Shown here in pieces: positions 1 to 12,251 of a stretch of DNA of 64,000 nucleotides. The position numbers and the translations under genes were made by a program. The DNA is from Stichopus chloronotus (Eukaryota; Echinodermata; Holothuroidea; Aspidochirotida; Stichopodidae), in contig CM037836.1 in assembly GCA_021234535.1 (NCBI GenBank), positions 16,227,111 through 16,291,110 on the forward strand, in the 5' to 3' direction. The notes under the pieces were generated by a model that worked only from the letters and a program-made list of their open reading frames with translations, searched no databases and was not told the origin of the DNA. Within the stretch, counting starts at the first letter, position 1; every line of letters starts with the position of its first letter.

Positions 1-146
1 TCGCAAATTCTCGGAGCATTCCCTGTGACCGACTCTGGTGCAATGTGGGTAGTCCGTCACTGAATTCAACTTCAATGCAGCACTCATCATGATTCAAGGA
101 GAGGTTCTCTTACTTCTTCCTTCCACTTCTTTTTGCCTCCTGATTA

Positions 147-246
147 TCATCTCATGATCCCCGTCAGTGGTCTGGCCTCTGCCGGCTTAGATCTGGGGGA
201 GGACCGTACCGTGGGTTCCATTGTGGAACTTGATAAGGCAGCTAAC
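147..246 (-). CDS. Candidate terminal coding exon, unassigned protein
   Basis: A pyrimidine-rich tract ends in a CAG acceptor just above 246 on the minus strand. The frame that starts with one leftover base is open for 32 codons and stops with TGA at 149-147; the tail is rich in Ser, Pro and Arg (TMEPTVRSSPRSKPAEARPL), like a cytosolic C-terminus. This start phase fits the end phase of the exon at 2295-2370, so both may belong to one minus-strand gene. A second AG five bases downstream offers another acceptor and another open frame, so the frame is uncertain. I do not recognise the family. Sequence below 147 would be 3' untranslated, and the gene may continue off the window edge. Confidence 0.35.
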
Positions 247-2294
247 CTGCATGAAAATAATAGATAACTGTGTCAGTCAAATCAGAGAGACAATCCTGTA
301 CATCATAGAATTGTGAATGAATATTGCCTGACACACTAAACTTCCTACTGTGTACAGTAGGAATTGAACCACGCGAACAGTCTGCGGCCAGTATGATTGA
401 TGTATCCAAAGACCATCTCTCAGCCTCCAAATCATAGCCAAATGCTCTTTGTTGGGAGCACTGAAACCTATATGCCTTGAGTTTCCAGTCAGATGTTAAG
501 TCATGGCCATCTCAGTCAATTGAAATGATTCAATGAGACAAGCGTTAATCTCTTGCTAGCAGAAAAGTTTGCGATACCAAAGACGAAATGTGGAATTTTT
601 GAATCTCTATATTTTTGGTGCAATACAGTGACCCATGAGGCTGTATTTACAAGCCCTGTCACAAAAAATCTATATCCAATACACCGTTCATTACTCAGTG
701 TGTAAACATGTGTCACTGCCATATACAGTCAAAAATCCATGAAGATACACCCCACACCGTATGGTGATGCATGAATACTAAATATGTTAATGTCACATTT
801 TTGTACCCATTATAATTCTCACTATGCACAATCCACAGAATACTGTCTGTATTAACTATTAGTGTTGTAGTGACATGGAACTTTCATCCTCGAAATGAAT
901 ACTTAATATTAAATATGTTAATGGGACATCTTTGTACACATTATAATTCTCACTATGCCCATTCTACATAATACTGTCAGTATTGACTATTAGTGTTGTA
1001 GCAATGTGGAATTTTCATACTCGATATCATGAGCACTTTTCCTTCGACTGCAAAACGATATCATAGAATCGTGGATTGTGCACAGTAATTACGTTGCACA
1101 GCCAGTAAGTATAACCTTTTGACATGGTACTGTACTTTACTGTCATATTAGTCAAACTGGTTTATTTAATGGTAAAGCAACTGTAAGGTCAGTATCAAAA
1201 CAGAACTATTAACTAAACAGAATAGACTGTCGAAATTAACAGAGGGCTCTTTGTTTTCAATAAGTGGCAAGGCAAGATCTGGTTTGATAAATTACTGTGG
1301 GTCAGCTTTTTAAAGCAAGCTCTGGAATTCCAAGTGCAAAACGAAGCACAAATGCAACATTCAAGTGCAGTCATATCCTGTAACACCAACAGTGACTTGT
1401 ACATACAAATAAGCAAGAAAGTATCTGTCATGGGAAAATATCCCTTTTCAATAAACACAGCCTCCTTTCAACCAGGCAATATTCTCTTTTTCCGTTTCTT
1501 GACATAATGCTACAAACTGCTAAACACATCAATTATCTGTATGTTTAACATACACAAGATTGCAACATTCTGACTTTCTTGAAGGAGTGGTGTGACTATT
1601 TTTACAGCTTTCAATTTATTCCACAGAAATTTTCCACATACTACTTTACTAGCACCTACACCAGGGGGACCATGCTGCGTTACTTCACTTAACAACTACC
1701 GTAGCTCAACCATGAGCTAGTATGCTGGCAGCATTCACACTAGAGGCACATAAATGAAGCCATTTGGTGAATGATGCACCTGACATCGAAATTAACTACA
1801 CCAAACATGGACTGCTTACTATTTAAGTGTCACATCATTTCTCATGAAAATTAACATAGCAACATCAGCTTCTGACATTTTAACTTTGGTCATTTTCAGC
1901 ACCTTTGGTTTTTCAGTTTGCAGATATTTATCAGCAAACTTATAAAATATTTATCAATCTTGAAGTACCAAGTGTGATACAAGAGCATTTCATATCCTTA
2001 TGAGTGTGAAATAAAATGTATTCACAAATGATTGTGTGCACTTACAAAGGGGACTTTTGCACTTAAATGACTCACTTTAAATGACATATATATGCTGTGG
2101 CACATTGCACGGGAGAAATAAGTCAGGAAATCAAGGCAAATGGTTCCCTTGGTTAAGATGAGTAGTTTAAGAATTCAACTTAGATCCACAAGTCCATACA
2201 TACAAACCATTACACCATTTCCACTTTAAAACCCCACCAAGGGCCAAAAGTACCAAAACACCATGAGACTGAACTCAAGGGTAATTATGCCTAC
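247..2294. other. Non-coding stretch, probably intron
   Basis: No exon with convincing splice sites was seen. It would be the intron between the exons at 147-246 and 2295-2370. It contains the tandem duplication at 779-1025 listed separately. Confidence 0.4.
779..1025. repeat. Two-copy tandem duplication, period about 131 bp
   Basis: The anchor TAAATATGTTAATG starts at 779 and again at 910. Both copies continue with ATTATAATTCTCACTATG, a CTGTCWGTATT segment and ATTAGTGTTGTAG, and end in a TTTCATNCTCGA motif. Copies differ by scattered substitutions, so the duplication is not recent. Confidence 0.85.
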
Positions 2295-2370
2295 CTGACC
2301 AAGATAATGGAACCACACATGATTACTGAAAAGAACTGATTTTTGCTGATCTCAAAAGGTGAATCATCAA
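2295..2370 (-). CDS. Internal coding exon, hydrophobic segment, unassigned
   Basis: On the minus strand a T-rich tract ends in TTTTAG before 2370, and the exon ends in GTCAG followed by GTAGGC at 2295. Of the three frames only the one starting after two leftover bases is open. It encodes 24 residues: an acidic lead (DDSPFEISKNQ) then a hydrophobic run (FFSVIMCGSIILV), consistent with the start of a membrane segment. It ends in phase 2, which fits the exon at 147-246. The protein family is not recognised. Splice signals and a single open frame make it a fair exon call, but no homology supports it. Confidence 0.5.
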
Positions 2371-5300
2371 CTAAAACAAACAAAGATGGAGTGAGTACAT
2401 GCTATCACTTTGATCGATGAATATTCATCATGCCCAGAACATCATCGTTTACCAGAGAGAAATTAGACCACAGACAAATGAAGGTAGAAAGTGATCCCAC
2501 TCAACAGACGACCAACTCTCAAGAGAAATTTAGAACGGGGGGTTAATGTTGAAATTTGCTAATAACTGTTGTTCATGTTTACGGGCTATGAAGGCATTGC
2601 TCCAGATGAGAGACAGGGAGGTGTAGAGAGAGGATGACTTCACAGCGCTCATCATACATGACGATGCACAAGTAGCCAAGCATCAATGCATGTATACTGT
2701 GTGCACTGGATATAAAAATAAACAGCCCCGCATAGCGGTACTGTACTACAGGAACAAGTGATGAATCAACTTGATAACATTTATGACAGGATAAAGATAA
2801 TTTTGTCTTCTTAATCTTCTGTAATAACTTCAACAATCCCTCAATGCCTGCTGTTCTAATACTCCACTCTTAACCGAGTTCCCCTCTTTCTCTCTCCGTT
2901 TGACATTACTGCAGTTGGCCTTTCAAATTGAGCACATCCTCAGATTTTAATTAGTAAAGTACAGGGTCAGCAGCTGAGGTCAAAATGAGATCCACACTAT
3001 TGTTATATACTGCCCTCACTTGAAGAAGGGTCACATGCCAGTAATTGCCCTGCTGATGTAAGTATGACTATGGGTGTTGTGTTGTTATCCTGTTGATGTA
3101 AGTATGTAAGTATGGCTAGGGATGTTGTGTTTTTTTTTCCTTTAACAAGGGATGGAAATAAGTCTTGCAAGGGAAGAAAACATGCGCTGATAAAATGTGG
3201 AGACATAGAGGTAATATCCAACTAGGGACAGGAATAAAAGGTGTTGGCAAATGATCCTGCTGAAGCTTATGTTCTAATAGAAGCAGGATAAAGGTCCCGA
3301 GAGGCGCCTTCTTTCTTCAAAAGTTGCAGAGTGGAGCCCTGAATGAAAATCAGTCGGGATTGTGTTTCTATCTACTTCTGTTTATGAGATGTGGTGGTTT
3401 TTTTATGGAAATTTGGTGGAAATGTAAATCTGATAAGAAGAGTGTTGCACAGTGTCTGTATTTCTTTTGTTACGCCTATACACTGTCTCTTAATTACGTT
3501 ATAACTACGTTTCACATTGGTAAGAGATCTCAACAAATATAACCTTCAATTGTCCTTGAAATAGAGGTTACGTAAACAAAGGATTACATAAGTCATATGA
3601 GGCAAGTCCCTCTGGTAACGTCGCAAATTTGCATACCACGATGCAGGTATAAGTCAGGAATCTGCCTGTGATATCGCCAATATTCGATGGACTTTGATGG
3701 AATTTCTGCCTATTTTCAACGTTCCAAACTTTTGTTTTCATGTGAAACAACCCAATAAAAAGGTACCATTAGATGAAGGTGCAAAAGGGTGATAATAAAA
3801 GTGGTAGCATTAGGTGCTTGTGGAAGAAACAGACAGGTGATAAGAACTTGTGGAGAATGAAAGCATAGAAATACTGTGGTGACAGACATTTGCAGATACG
3901 GAGAGAGTTTCTGATAGACCCTCCAGTGACAGGGTGCTGACATCTGGAAGGTGGTGTACAAGCCAATGCAAGAAATGGGACATTTTAGTTTTCATGAACA
4001 TGCAATGGATTGAGGGAGACTATATACTAAGGTACAATTCAAGATAACCACCACCATGCTAGCAAGCTGTGCACTATCTGCGACAATGACCATAAAATCC
4101 ATGCACACATTACATCTATGGCATTATCTACTGTAGATGAACCCATACAGTTTAATCACCATACCTTGTTTGGGAATCACTATGGAATTTAATGATGAGG
4201 ACCCTTCATCTAATTATGACAGATTGATAATAAGAGTTGGGAACTCATGATATAAATATGAATTAAAAGAGTGTGTTGCATTTATTCAATCTTCAAATCA
4301 CACTTTTACAGTGGTCCAAACCCACCACGTTCATATGCCATTCGTATTTTTCATCGGTGGATCATACAATCTGGAGATGCATCTGGTTGGCCATCAAAAT
4401 CATCTTGAAATTTCTTGTAGCAGTCTCACCTTAAGTCCTCATCAATGTATGTGACGTAACATAACCGCCACACTCTTTTTTCAGATGTTTATTGCCGACC
4501 TACCATTTGACTCCCAAAATATTGGCAGAGAAGCTCTTGGCTACACAATGATCAGAAGGACAAATGAACACAAATACGACCATCGAATCCCCGGATCAAA
4601 ACACTTACACAGAGATATATAATTATTCTTATGACCACGTTTTTGCTTTAAATTAAGTAGTCATATATGTGTTCTATACTGCTTTTAATTTACTTCTCAT
4701 GACATTTGAAGATGATGCATCTAGGCAGAGTCAAGAATTCAACAAGTGACAGTCAAGACATTAGTTTTATTGTACATTTGTGTTCACAATCATGATTTAT
4801 GTTCACAATCATGATTTATGTTCACACCCAATTGCTCTAAATGCTTTCGAAGATTGACTTTCTGCCACCTTCAAGAATAAAACATGACTAAAAAAAAAAA
4901 AAATGAAAACAAAAACAGAGAACATGAAAAATTACTCAATAAGTGGCAAGAACTTTTATCGTAAGTACACTTTAAACAATTTAAGATCAATTAACCCCAT
5001 GTCATTACAAAGGCTTTCACTTTAAAATGAACATTGGACAAATCAAGTTCACTGGCCTAAAAGTGTCATCTTGTAAGTTCACAAGAGATGGAGGAACAGT
5101 CAATCTGGAGACACAAAGAACACTGTCGTATTGTAGACTACACAGAGAGGCGGGAGGAAGCCTACAGATCACGAAAGTTTGCTTATTGGACACAAACAGT
5201 GGTACCTTATTTGGTGGTGTAATCCTTGGTGGGAGGAGGGGGCAGCTTTGGCTCAGATCCACTGACCAGTACCCCTAGGTTAGGTGCAGGATCAAGAATG

Positions 5301-5460
5301 ACCCACCTAGAGATGAGGAAGGAAGAGAGAGTCAGTGTAACAGACAGACTACTTAACAGACAGGAGGGAGCAAGTGCTCATAATATTAAGTTGCAAAGGG
5401 GAAATGACTGGCAGGAGCATTAAAAATGGAAGCAACAAAGAATGCTGACATAGTTTATTG
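2371..5460. other. No confident gene; short repeats only
   Basis: Only chance-length open frames were seen. At 3055-3120 a segment of about 50 bp with GATGTAAGTATG and TGTTGTGTT is imperfectly duplicated. A 19 bp repeat lies at 4781-4826. Confidence 0.5.
4781..4826. repeat. 19 bp tandem repeat, 2.4 copies
   Basis: The unit TGTTCACAATCATGATTTA is repeated exactly at 4781 and 4800, then starts a third time with TGTTCACA. Exact identity suggests recent slippage. Confidence 0.95.
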
Positions 5461-5468
5461 CACTATGT

Positions 5469-5788
5469 CAGGCGTGGCTGACTTGTGGCACGCACAGCAA
5501 ATGCTGCCCTCAGAAGGGCATTATGTGGCCCCCCAAACTCCCTTTAGATCAGAAATAAAAATCAAACAGAGTAAGAAAAGTAAGTGCACAGAAGGGAGTA
5601 AATTAAAGAACGTATTTTCCATGTAAAATCTGGCAAAAACTTTGGAAGCATTTGCATTTAACCATACTAAGAGAGCTAATGTAGTACAACAGGACAGATA
5701 ATAGATGGCAGTGTGCAACCTCTGGGTCTGCTATGAAATCTAAAGGCAGAAATGCGGCCACTTGATTCAAAAAGGTTGGCCGCTCCTG
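5469..5788. mobile_element. hAT-type MITE with 8 bp target-site duplication
   Basis: The left end reads CAGGCGTGGCTGACTTGTGG, and the reverse complement of the right end reads CAGGAGCGGCCAACCTTTTT, matching the CAGGxxYGGC-type ends of hAT non-autonomous elements. The flanks CACTATGT (5461-5468) and CCCTATGT (5789-5796) match at 7 of 8 bases, the 8 bp duplication size known for hAT transposases. At 320 bp with no transposase frame it is a MITE moved in trans. Interior identity is not recognised. Confidence 0.75.
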
Positions 5789-6687
5789 CCCTATGTTGAC
5801 CTCATACACTTATTCCAAAACCACAGCAAATATGCTGGATGGAATGTACAGTATGTATATTGCTATGGACAGAGTGCATTTTAATTTTGACTTGAGTTCA
5901 AAATATATCATAAATTGCTTCCATCAATTCTTAACTGACATTTGAAAAGTTATAAAGTCTGCTTAACGCACTTTTGGAAATTTTGACGTAGGGTTTTGGC
6001 AAGTGATGTGAAAATTTTGTGCCATTCAAGGTTGATGCAGAGCACACACGGACTGCACATTATCGATCTGATGCACCAATGTCTGCTAGATATATGTAAC
6101 TTCTGCCTACTGTAGGTCACATGATGTTATTCTCAGAACTAATTCCAGTTTCATGGACAAACATTTGCACACACTGTCTATTGAAAATGGCCAACCTAAA
6201 ACAGTTTTTATGGATGACCACAGCAAAATCAACAAAGAAAACCTGTATGTCAATGTGACGTACTATCCGAGTTTTTCCAACACTAAAGACTGAGGGCCTC
6301 ACAATGTACGGTATGGGAATCTTATTGAATACCATGATTGATAGCCCATGCTGACTTCACACACTATTTTTCTAGTGTTTGTGTGGTTTTTTTTCAAGAG
6401 TCACTACTTGTGCCAGGAAGGAAGGATGTATTTCAGTACAAATGTTTGAGATCCTGTTGAAGCCCTAGAAAAATTAGTAGATAATAGATATATCACTTCA
6501 GATTAGCCAATGTTCACTGAAATTAAGGGATAGACAAGCAATGCACTACAATAGGTGACATGACATTACGTTAAAGTATGTGAAAGCAAATGAAGGGAAT
6601 AGATAGTTTCAATCACATACAATGTTACAATTTATAAAACATACAACATAAACAAGGTCATTATAGCTTAAGGACACTATAGTAAAA

Positions 6688-6802
6688 TCAGTAGTAGATC
6701 CTCTCTCCCTTGACCTCCTCCATCACACCACTTGATTGATCCCAGGTGGCCACATGGTCCAGTTTCTTTCCCTTCTGCCATAGTTGTATAGACCTACATC
6801 TC
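6688..6802 (-). CDS. Candidate terminal coding exon, unassigned
   Basis: An AG acceptor (CTCCAG) precedes 6802 on the minus strand. The frame beginning after one base is open for 37 codons and ends in TGA at 6690-6688. The reading (LWQKGKKLDHVATWDQSSGV then MEEVKGERIYY) looks protein-like. A second frame is also open for part of the exon, and the upstream pyrimidine tract is weak. I do not recognise the family. Call it a possible last exon of a minus-strand gene and no more. Confidence 0.25.
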
Positions 6803-9800
6803 CTGGAGATCATAAACAATGCAACTCCACAGTAAGTTGGTTCTTATGACTGAGGCGCTACAGTACCTATATCCTCACGGTTTCATTAAAATGAAAGGGA
6901 AGCATCCACAACTTAGACAGAAGCTGAATGAAAGCAATCCCAATGATGAGAAAGATACAGTTACTACAGTCAAGACAAAGATAGGGATGCTGAACAGGAA
7001 AGGTAGATCCCGAGGAAATGATGTAAGGTGCATATCTACAGGTGTTTAAGTACCGCAAAGATGTGCTTTAAGTACATTAGTTATACATACAATAAGTGTG
7101 CTAAGCCCTTCAATGTGGACTTTACCCATCACCACTTGACTTAAAATCCACTTAAATCACTAGCAGACGCACGTCTATTCTACTACAGAGATTACTCAGC
7201 CACAATTGGTCAGAGTAAATGCTTCCTCCTTCGGCACTTCCACTGGATGCGTGATTCACATCCAGACACAAGGATCCAGGTGGGGGGAATATGGTAACAA
7301 CGGTGATGAGAGATCTGAGAGACGGCAGGATAGAAACATTTCAACTGGTCTGTTTTACAGAAGGTTAAATGGTGGGTTCATTAGCCAACCAGTCAAACCA
7401 CCTGAAGAATAGCTGACTCTATCTCACTCGTGTCTGTTGTCTTGATCGATATTTGTATCACCACAAGACTAATTACCATGAATCTCCTTGATGATGTTGG
7501 CATTGATATTATAAAGGAGAAAGCAACAGAGATGAAAAGTGATAGATCTGCTGCTATTACGCTGTAACTATGCAAATTCAGCAGTTTGATGTTGAAAAGC
7601 AACTTAAACGAAACAAAGATAAAAAGTGATGATTGTACATTTCAATGCAATAAATTAAAAACCTTTACTAAAGCAGGCAAGTGTGAGAAAAAAAAAAATA
7701 CTTTGTATACAATGTACTTAAAATAAAATAAATGCCAAACAGCTGCAATTGGAAGTATGGTACTATGTCAGCGTAGCTTTACTCATCACACCTACCTCCC
7801 AGAAAGATGCAACAAGCAGTGACCAGTAAAAATAAACATGCACTAATTTAAAGGCACCTTATACAGAGAGAATGCACTGGGATAAACAGGAGGGTGGGAT
7901 GGAGACCAGTTATTATGTACTGAGATGAGAATGGAGTTGAGGGCTGCAGTGAACAGTACTTGTAGCAGGGAGGACTGGACAGTAATTCAGGAAATCAGTA
8001 CTCCCTAGTGCTGTATTAAATCAAATTTTTGTTCAATGATTAGCTTCATTTTGTGCTAAATATAAAGAATCACTTGCTTTTCCTGTAAAAAAAAACACAA
8101 CAACAACGACAACAACAACAACAAATGAAGTCCTACAAAACAACTGGGTCAATGTTTTGCACTTCCAGTTTCCCACAATATAGTAAACGATTTAACAACA
8201 CATACTGGTAGGGTCAGGTCAAATAAGATTTATCAGTTCCCAACTTTCTTAGACTGAGTCCAGTATGCAACATCAAATATGGTTGCAAAACGGTTTATAA
8301 CACGAAAACATCTCATGACAATCATAGAGCTAATGTAAATGGCATAGTCACTCCCAATTTGCCAAATTTGGAACAAAACTGAGAGAAAGATAATGGGGTC
8401 ATTGAAATCACAACAAAGGATCATGTCTGCAATCTCTTATTGCAGTAGGTGTAGCCTATCATTCCAAGGAAGGAATAAGACACAAAGAAATATCACAGCT
8501 GCATACATTATTTTATAGTGATATGCTTAATTTGAATAAGGGCAAAAACTAAACACTTTTCCATTCCATAGACTAAACTGGAGCTTTCTTTAACAAAAGT
8601 TATAAATTTACTATGACCTATGAATACTGCTGTTCTCTCAAAATGATTCTGGCTCTTCCACAACCAACGAGACATTCCAGAGATCATGCCCAGGGACGAA
8701 TCAACTTTCAGTAGAGCTTACAAACTCAGCAATGAAAAGATTTTTCCTTGAAAGAAAAGAGGGGGCTATATTGAAAAGGCATACTCTGACACAATTCATG
8801 ACTGCTTCTCGAAAGAGCTTTCATGTGACACACTTGCTTTCGCTTCCAGGAACTCACGCCTCAGTGAACGTCGGTAAATCACAAGACTGCTCTACGTCAA
8901 CCATGGAAAATCATGTGCATGGGTGATGTTGAGTAGCCACTATGCTTTACAATCTAGTAAATCCTAAACTGAGATATTCTTGGTGATTTGTTCCCTTGTA
9001 CATACAGTATTAAACTGCAATGATTCAATGAGGTGAATAGTTACCCTAAAATGGGATAAACAGTAATATGCTCTCTTCCAGACGAACACATGGTGAAACA
9101 TTAGACAACACAAACAGGTAGGTAATACTGTAGAATATTTATATGATCCTCTGGACTGAAGAAGATGGATCATGCTCCTGATCTATTTGGTGAAACACTA
9201 CGTAGAACACTACAGAATGTCTTTACCCACAACTGCCTGTACTTAAAAATGTTTACTTACAAATTTATTGCATTTAATAAAACACTTAAAGCATCAATCC
9301 ATATGTTTAGAACGCCTTCCCCTGGCTGAAAACCTCATTGCAATGCAATAAATAACATGTATGATGTATGACAGACCTGTTACTTGCAGTGGAAGTTCAA
9401 TGACAAACTTGTAAAAGATTAAAAATATGACGATGGGAACGCCTCCCTGTGTCGAATACGATCGTTCATACGACAAGTTCTGCAATCGTATTTCATTAGC
9501 ACAGGTATGGTCTGGATACTTCTTGAGTACAATTATTTTACGGTGTAAAAGATTACAAAGACGTTTAACCATATCGAGCAAGACAAAATGAACGGCAGAA
9601 TTTTTGGTGAAAGGAGTGAAGTCCCAGACCCTGATAAATGCTTTGATAGATACACCAACCAAGACATATTAGGTGTATTAATACTGCTGAATAAACTATC
9701 TATACTTTGAATGCTAGTGTACGGTAATGTTGTTGTTGAGTGGGACTGTGTCATCAGGAAATGTCTCCCACACATTTTCCATTGAAGAAAATTTTGTTTT

Positions 9801-10066
9801 GTTTTAGTGCGTAATGAAGCATCCATGTTTGTTTCAATTCTCTCTACAGTACTCTTTCCCTGTGCTCCATTTTGTTCTATTTTATCCTCCCATCACTCTC
9901 TCTGGTCACATTTTTTCCTCTATCATTATTTGACTCTAACAGTTGCTGGAAGTAAAAGCTCCCTCCCCCAAATTGGTTCTGACTTCTATTTCCTACTTTT
10001 GGCCTATATTGTTTCACAGAAATTCAGTGAAGTAGGTTATGAGAGTGCTTGCGAGTTTCTACGCAC
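6803..10066. other. No confident gene
   Basis: AT-rich sequence with A-runs (about 7690-7699 and 8088-8096) followed by an imperfect CAACAA run near 8098-8124. Long open frames near 9294-9826 on the minus strand overlap each other in two frames and show no conserved motif. Confidence 0.5.
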
Positions 10067-10173
10067 CATGGGCAACCTCTTGCAGCATGTCTGTGCACTC
10101 CACAAGAAGTCAACAATTAAAGCTTGCCAGCCAGACACCTTAAGACAGCTCCCCGACTGCTCACTCAATCCTC
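10067..10173 (-). CDS. Candidate internal coding exon, unassigned
   Basis: The minus strand shows a good acceptor (CTCTCACTTTGCAG) before 10173 and a GTGCGT donor after 10067. Only the frame with two leading bases is open; it gives 35 residues (GLSEQSGSCLKVSGWQALIV then DFLWSAQTCCKRLPM) ending in phase 0. G+C is higher than in the flanks. No family is recognised. It could share a gene with the other minus-strand exons below 10 kb, but phases cannot be chained without missing exons. Confidence 0.35.
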
Positions 10174-11902
10174 CTGCAAAGTGAGAGTGGTCTCTATCTC
10201 ATAGCTATTTCAGAGCATTCAGTTCGTCAAGTCCTTAAAGGGGAATAGGGCGTTTCTTTTACAGGAAACATCTATATTTTAAAAACCAATGTTTGTGGAC
10301 ACAGACTGATAGATAATTCAGAATAACGAAGGACAGTGGCCTTTTTTTCAAGAAATAAGTTTCCCCCTGATAGAAATTCAGTTATATGTTGCTCCACACT
10401 AGTTTGTTCACCCAAACTTTTCAAAATTCGAATGATTCATTGTCCGTTACTCATCACATGCATAATGTTTTGAGGAGATGAAGCCTTGGCAGATGTTTAT
10501 TGATGAGACTGAATGGTTTAACTATGACTAACTCTATTTCTTTTGTATGTCACGTTGGTGTATTCTAAAGGCCCTATTTCCCTTTAAGCAAGTGTGGGAG
10601 TGTTTGTGTGTGTGTGTGTGCACGTATGTGTCTGTGCAGCAGATAGCCTTCTGATACTAGAGTTTGCACTGGGTCTAAAATTCGACCCAAGCGTCTGCCA
10701 TATATAGCTGGTTGGGTAACCAGGTACCCAAAACTATAACTCAGGTTAGGCTTTGACTTCACTGTGAAGTCACAATATGACAATTTGCTTTGCACGTTAA
10801 TAAAACCTGATGTACGTTATGTGCGGGCATGACGATGAAGTTGTTCTTCGTTAGACATATGCTGGATTATGTCACACACACTATGCATATTAATTAAAAA
10901 CAAAATCAGTGGGAAGAGCATGTAAGCATTGCTGCAATGTTGAATGTTTTCATGTTTGTTTTGATACACATTAAAGCTGAGATAATGCAAGATCTTCTCA
11001 CGGCAAAAATAAAGCAGATATGACAGTACAATAAACAAAACTTTATATTTGGTTAACAGTGTCTGTTTGAAAGTCACATGCACATGAGTACTGTCTAAAA
11101 TAAATTAAGTTGTATGGATGTCAAAAGTGTTTTAGCACTTGGAAAACTGCAAAAAACAGAATACATCCATGTTCACATGCATGCAAGCTGAGATAATGAG
11201 CTTCAATTGAGTGACAGTTAGTGATCAAATGGAATATTTTCTGAGAGGTGGAAATCCAGTCGTTGAAAAACACACCAGCTCGGTGTGTGAAATGATGCAA
11301 GCCAAACCGATATGTGGTGTTTTTACATGGTTTTCATAATTGGGAAGGCTTTGAAATGTGGTGTGAAAAGTTTGAAATGGAATGGTAAGATTTTCGTACC
11401 AGTGGGACAACAAACGTGGCAATTTCGGTGGCAAGTTGAGGAGGGGGAATATTCCACATTAGGGATCGGGGAGGAGTTGGCAGTGTCAAAGGTTACAAAC
11501 ATCCAGGTAGAGGGAGGTCCATTTGCTAAGGTGGCTACAGGTAAGTTTGGAGGGAGGTGAATGTTTTATTTTATGTCACTGAGAGAAATCTTCATTAGAA
11601 CACCAGTGATCAACACTACTGAATTAATCTTTGTTTTGGAATAGAGAATTTTTCTTTTGCAGTTTCTATTCAGTATAAACTTATTGGCATTTACTATCAG
11701 TATAGACTTCCTATTTTAATCATATCAACAATTATCAATTTTGTTATGGTTGGGATAACTGAAGCTTACCTAGCATGTTAGCAATTAACTTACTACATTG
11801 TCTCCTATGAAACAGTGTACAATGATGTCAGAGTTGTACCACCCATATGAGCTATGTTTTAGTTATCAATTACTCTGTGTAATATTGTACAAGGATATCT
11901 TA
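10174..11902. other. No confident gene
   Basis: Holds a short GT run near 10602-10621. An open frame at 11312-11560 on the plus strand ends near a strong ACAG/GTAAGT site at 11539-11540, but it lacks a plausible acceptor and protein-like composition. Confidence 0.45.
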
Positions 11903-12251
11903 AAGTGCTTTCACACCGAAAGCATTTCAAGCATCTGCATGTCGCTCGAGCGTTTAGACGCTTGATGACTTTTCACATTATCAGTGAATACAAGTGAGCA
12001 AACGGTGAATCTCATTTAAACACTTTTTCAGGTTGCCTACATGCTTGTGTTTGCGTGGAGTCTGTTTGCCCAGTGTTTCAAGGAAATTAAATGGGTCGAC
12101 ATTATACTGTGTGAAACGCCATCAAACTGCTCGAGACCATTTGCTTTGCTTGCCTGGGGTGTGAAATCTGCAAGATTTTGACAATGATATTCCAAGAGTC
12201 TTTAAAAAATGGTTGAGATGCTTCACTTTGCTCACGGTGTGAAAGCACCTT
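11903..12251. mobile_element. MITE with about 35 bp inverted ends and TA target site
   Basis: The left end begins AAGTGCTTTCACACCG and continues to AAGCATCT. The reverse complement of the right end begins AAGGTGCTTTCACACCG and also reaches AAGCATCT. The element is flanked by TA at 11901-11902 and 12252-12253. Length is 349 bp with no transposase. A TA duplication fits Tc1/mariner-like mobilisation, but a TTAA-type family cannot be excluded from one degenerate copy. Confidence 0.75.

Noticed and set aside
3716..4001. Three overlapping minus-strand frames, one Cys-rich
   Set aside because: All three frames are open at once, which points to stop-poor composition rather than a gene.
8841..8864. 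Micro-exon between a good acceptor (CGCTTCCAG) and GTAAAT
   Set aside because: 24 bp with no neighbouring exon to fix phase; cannot be supported.
9294..9826. Two overlapping minus-strand open frames of 97 and 122 codons
   Set aside because: They overlap in different frames and have no motif, no splice context and biased AT-rich composition. Frames of this length are expected by chance in 64 kb.
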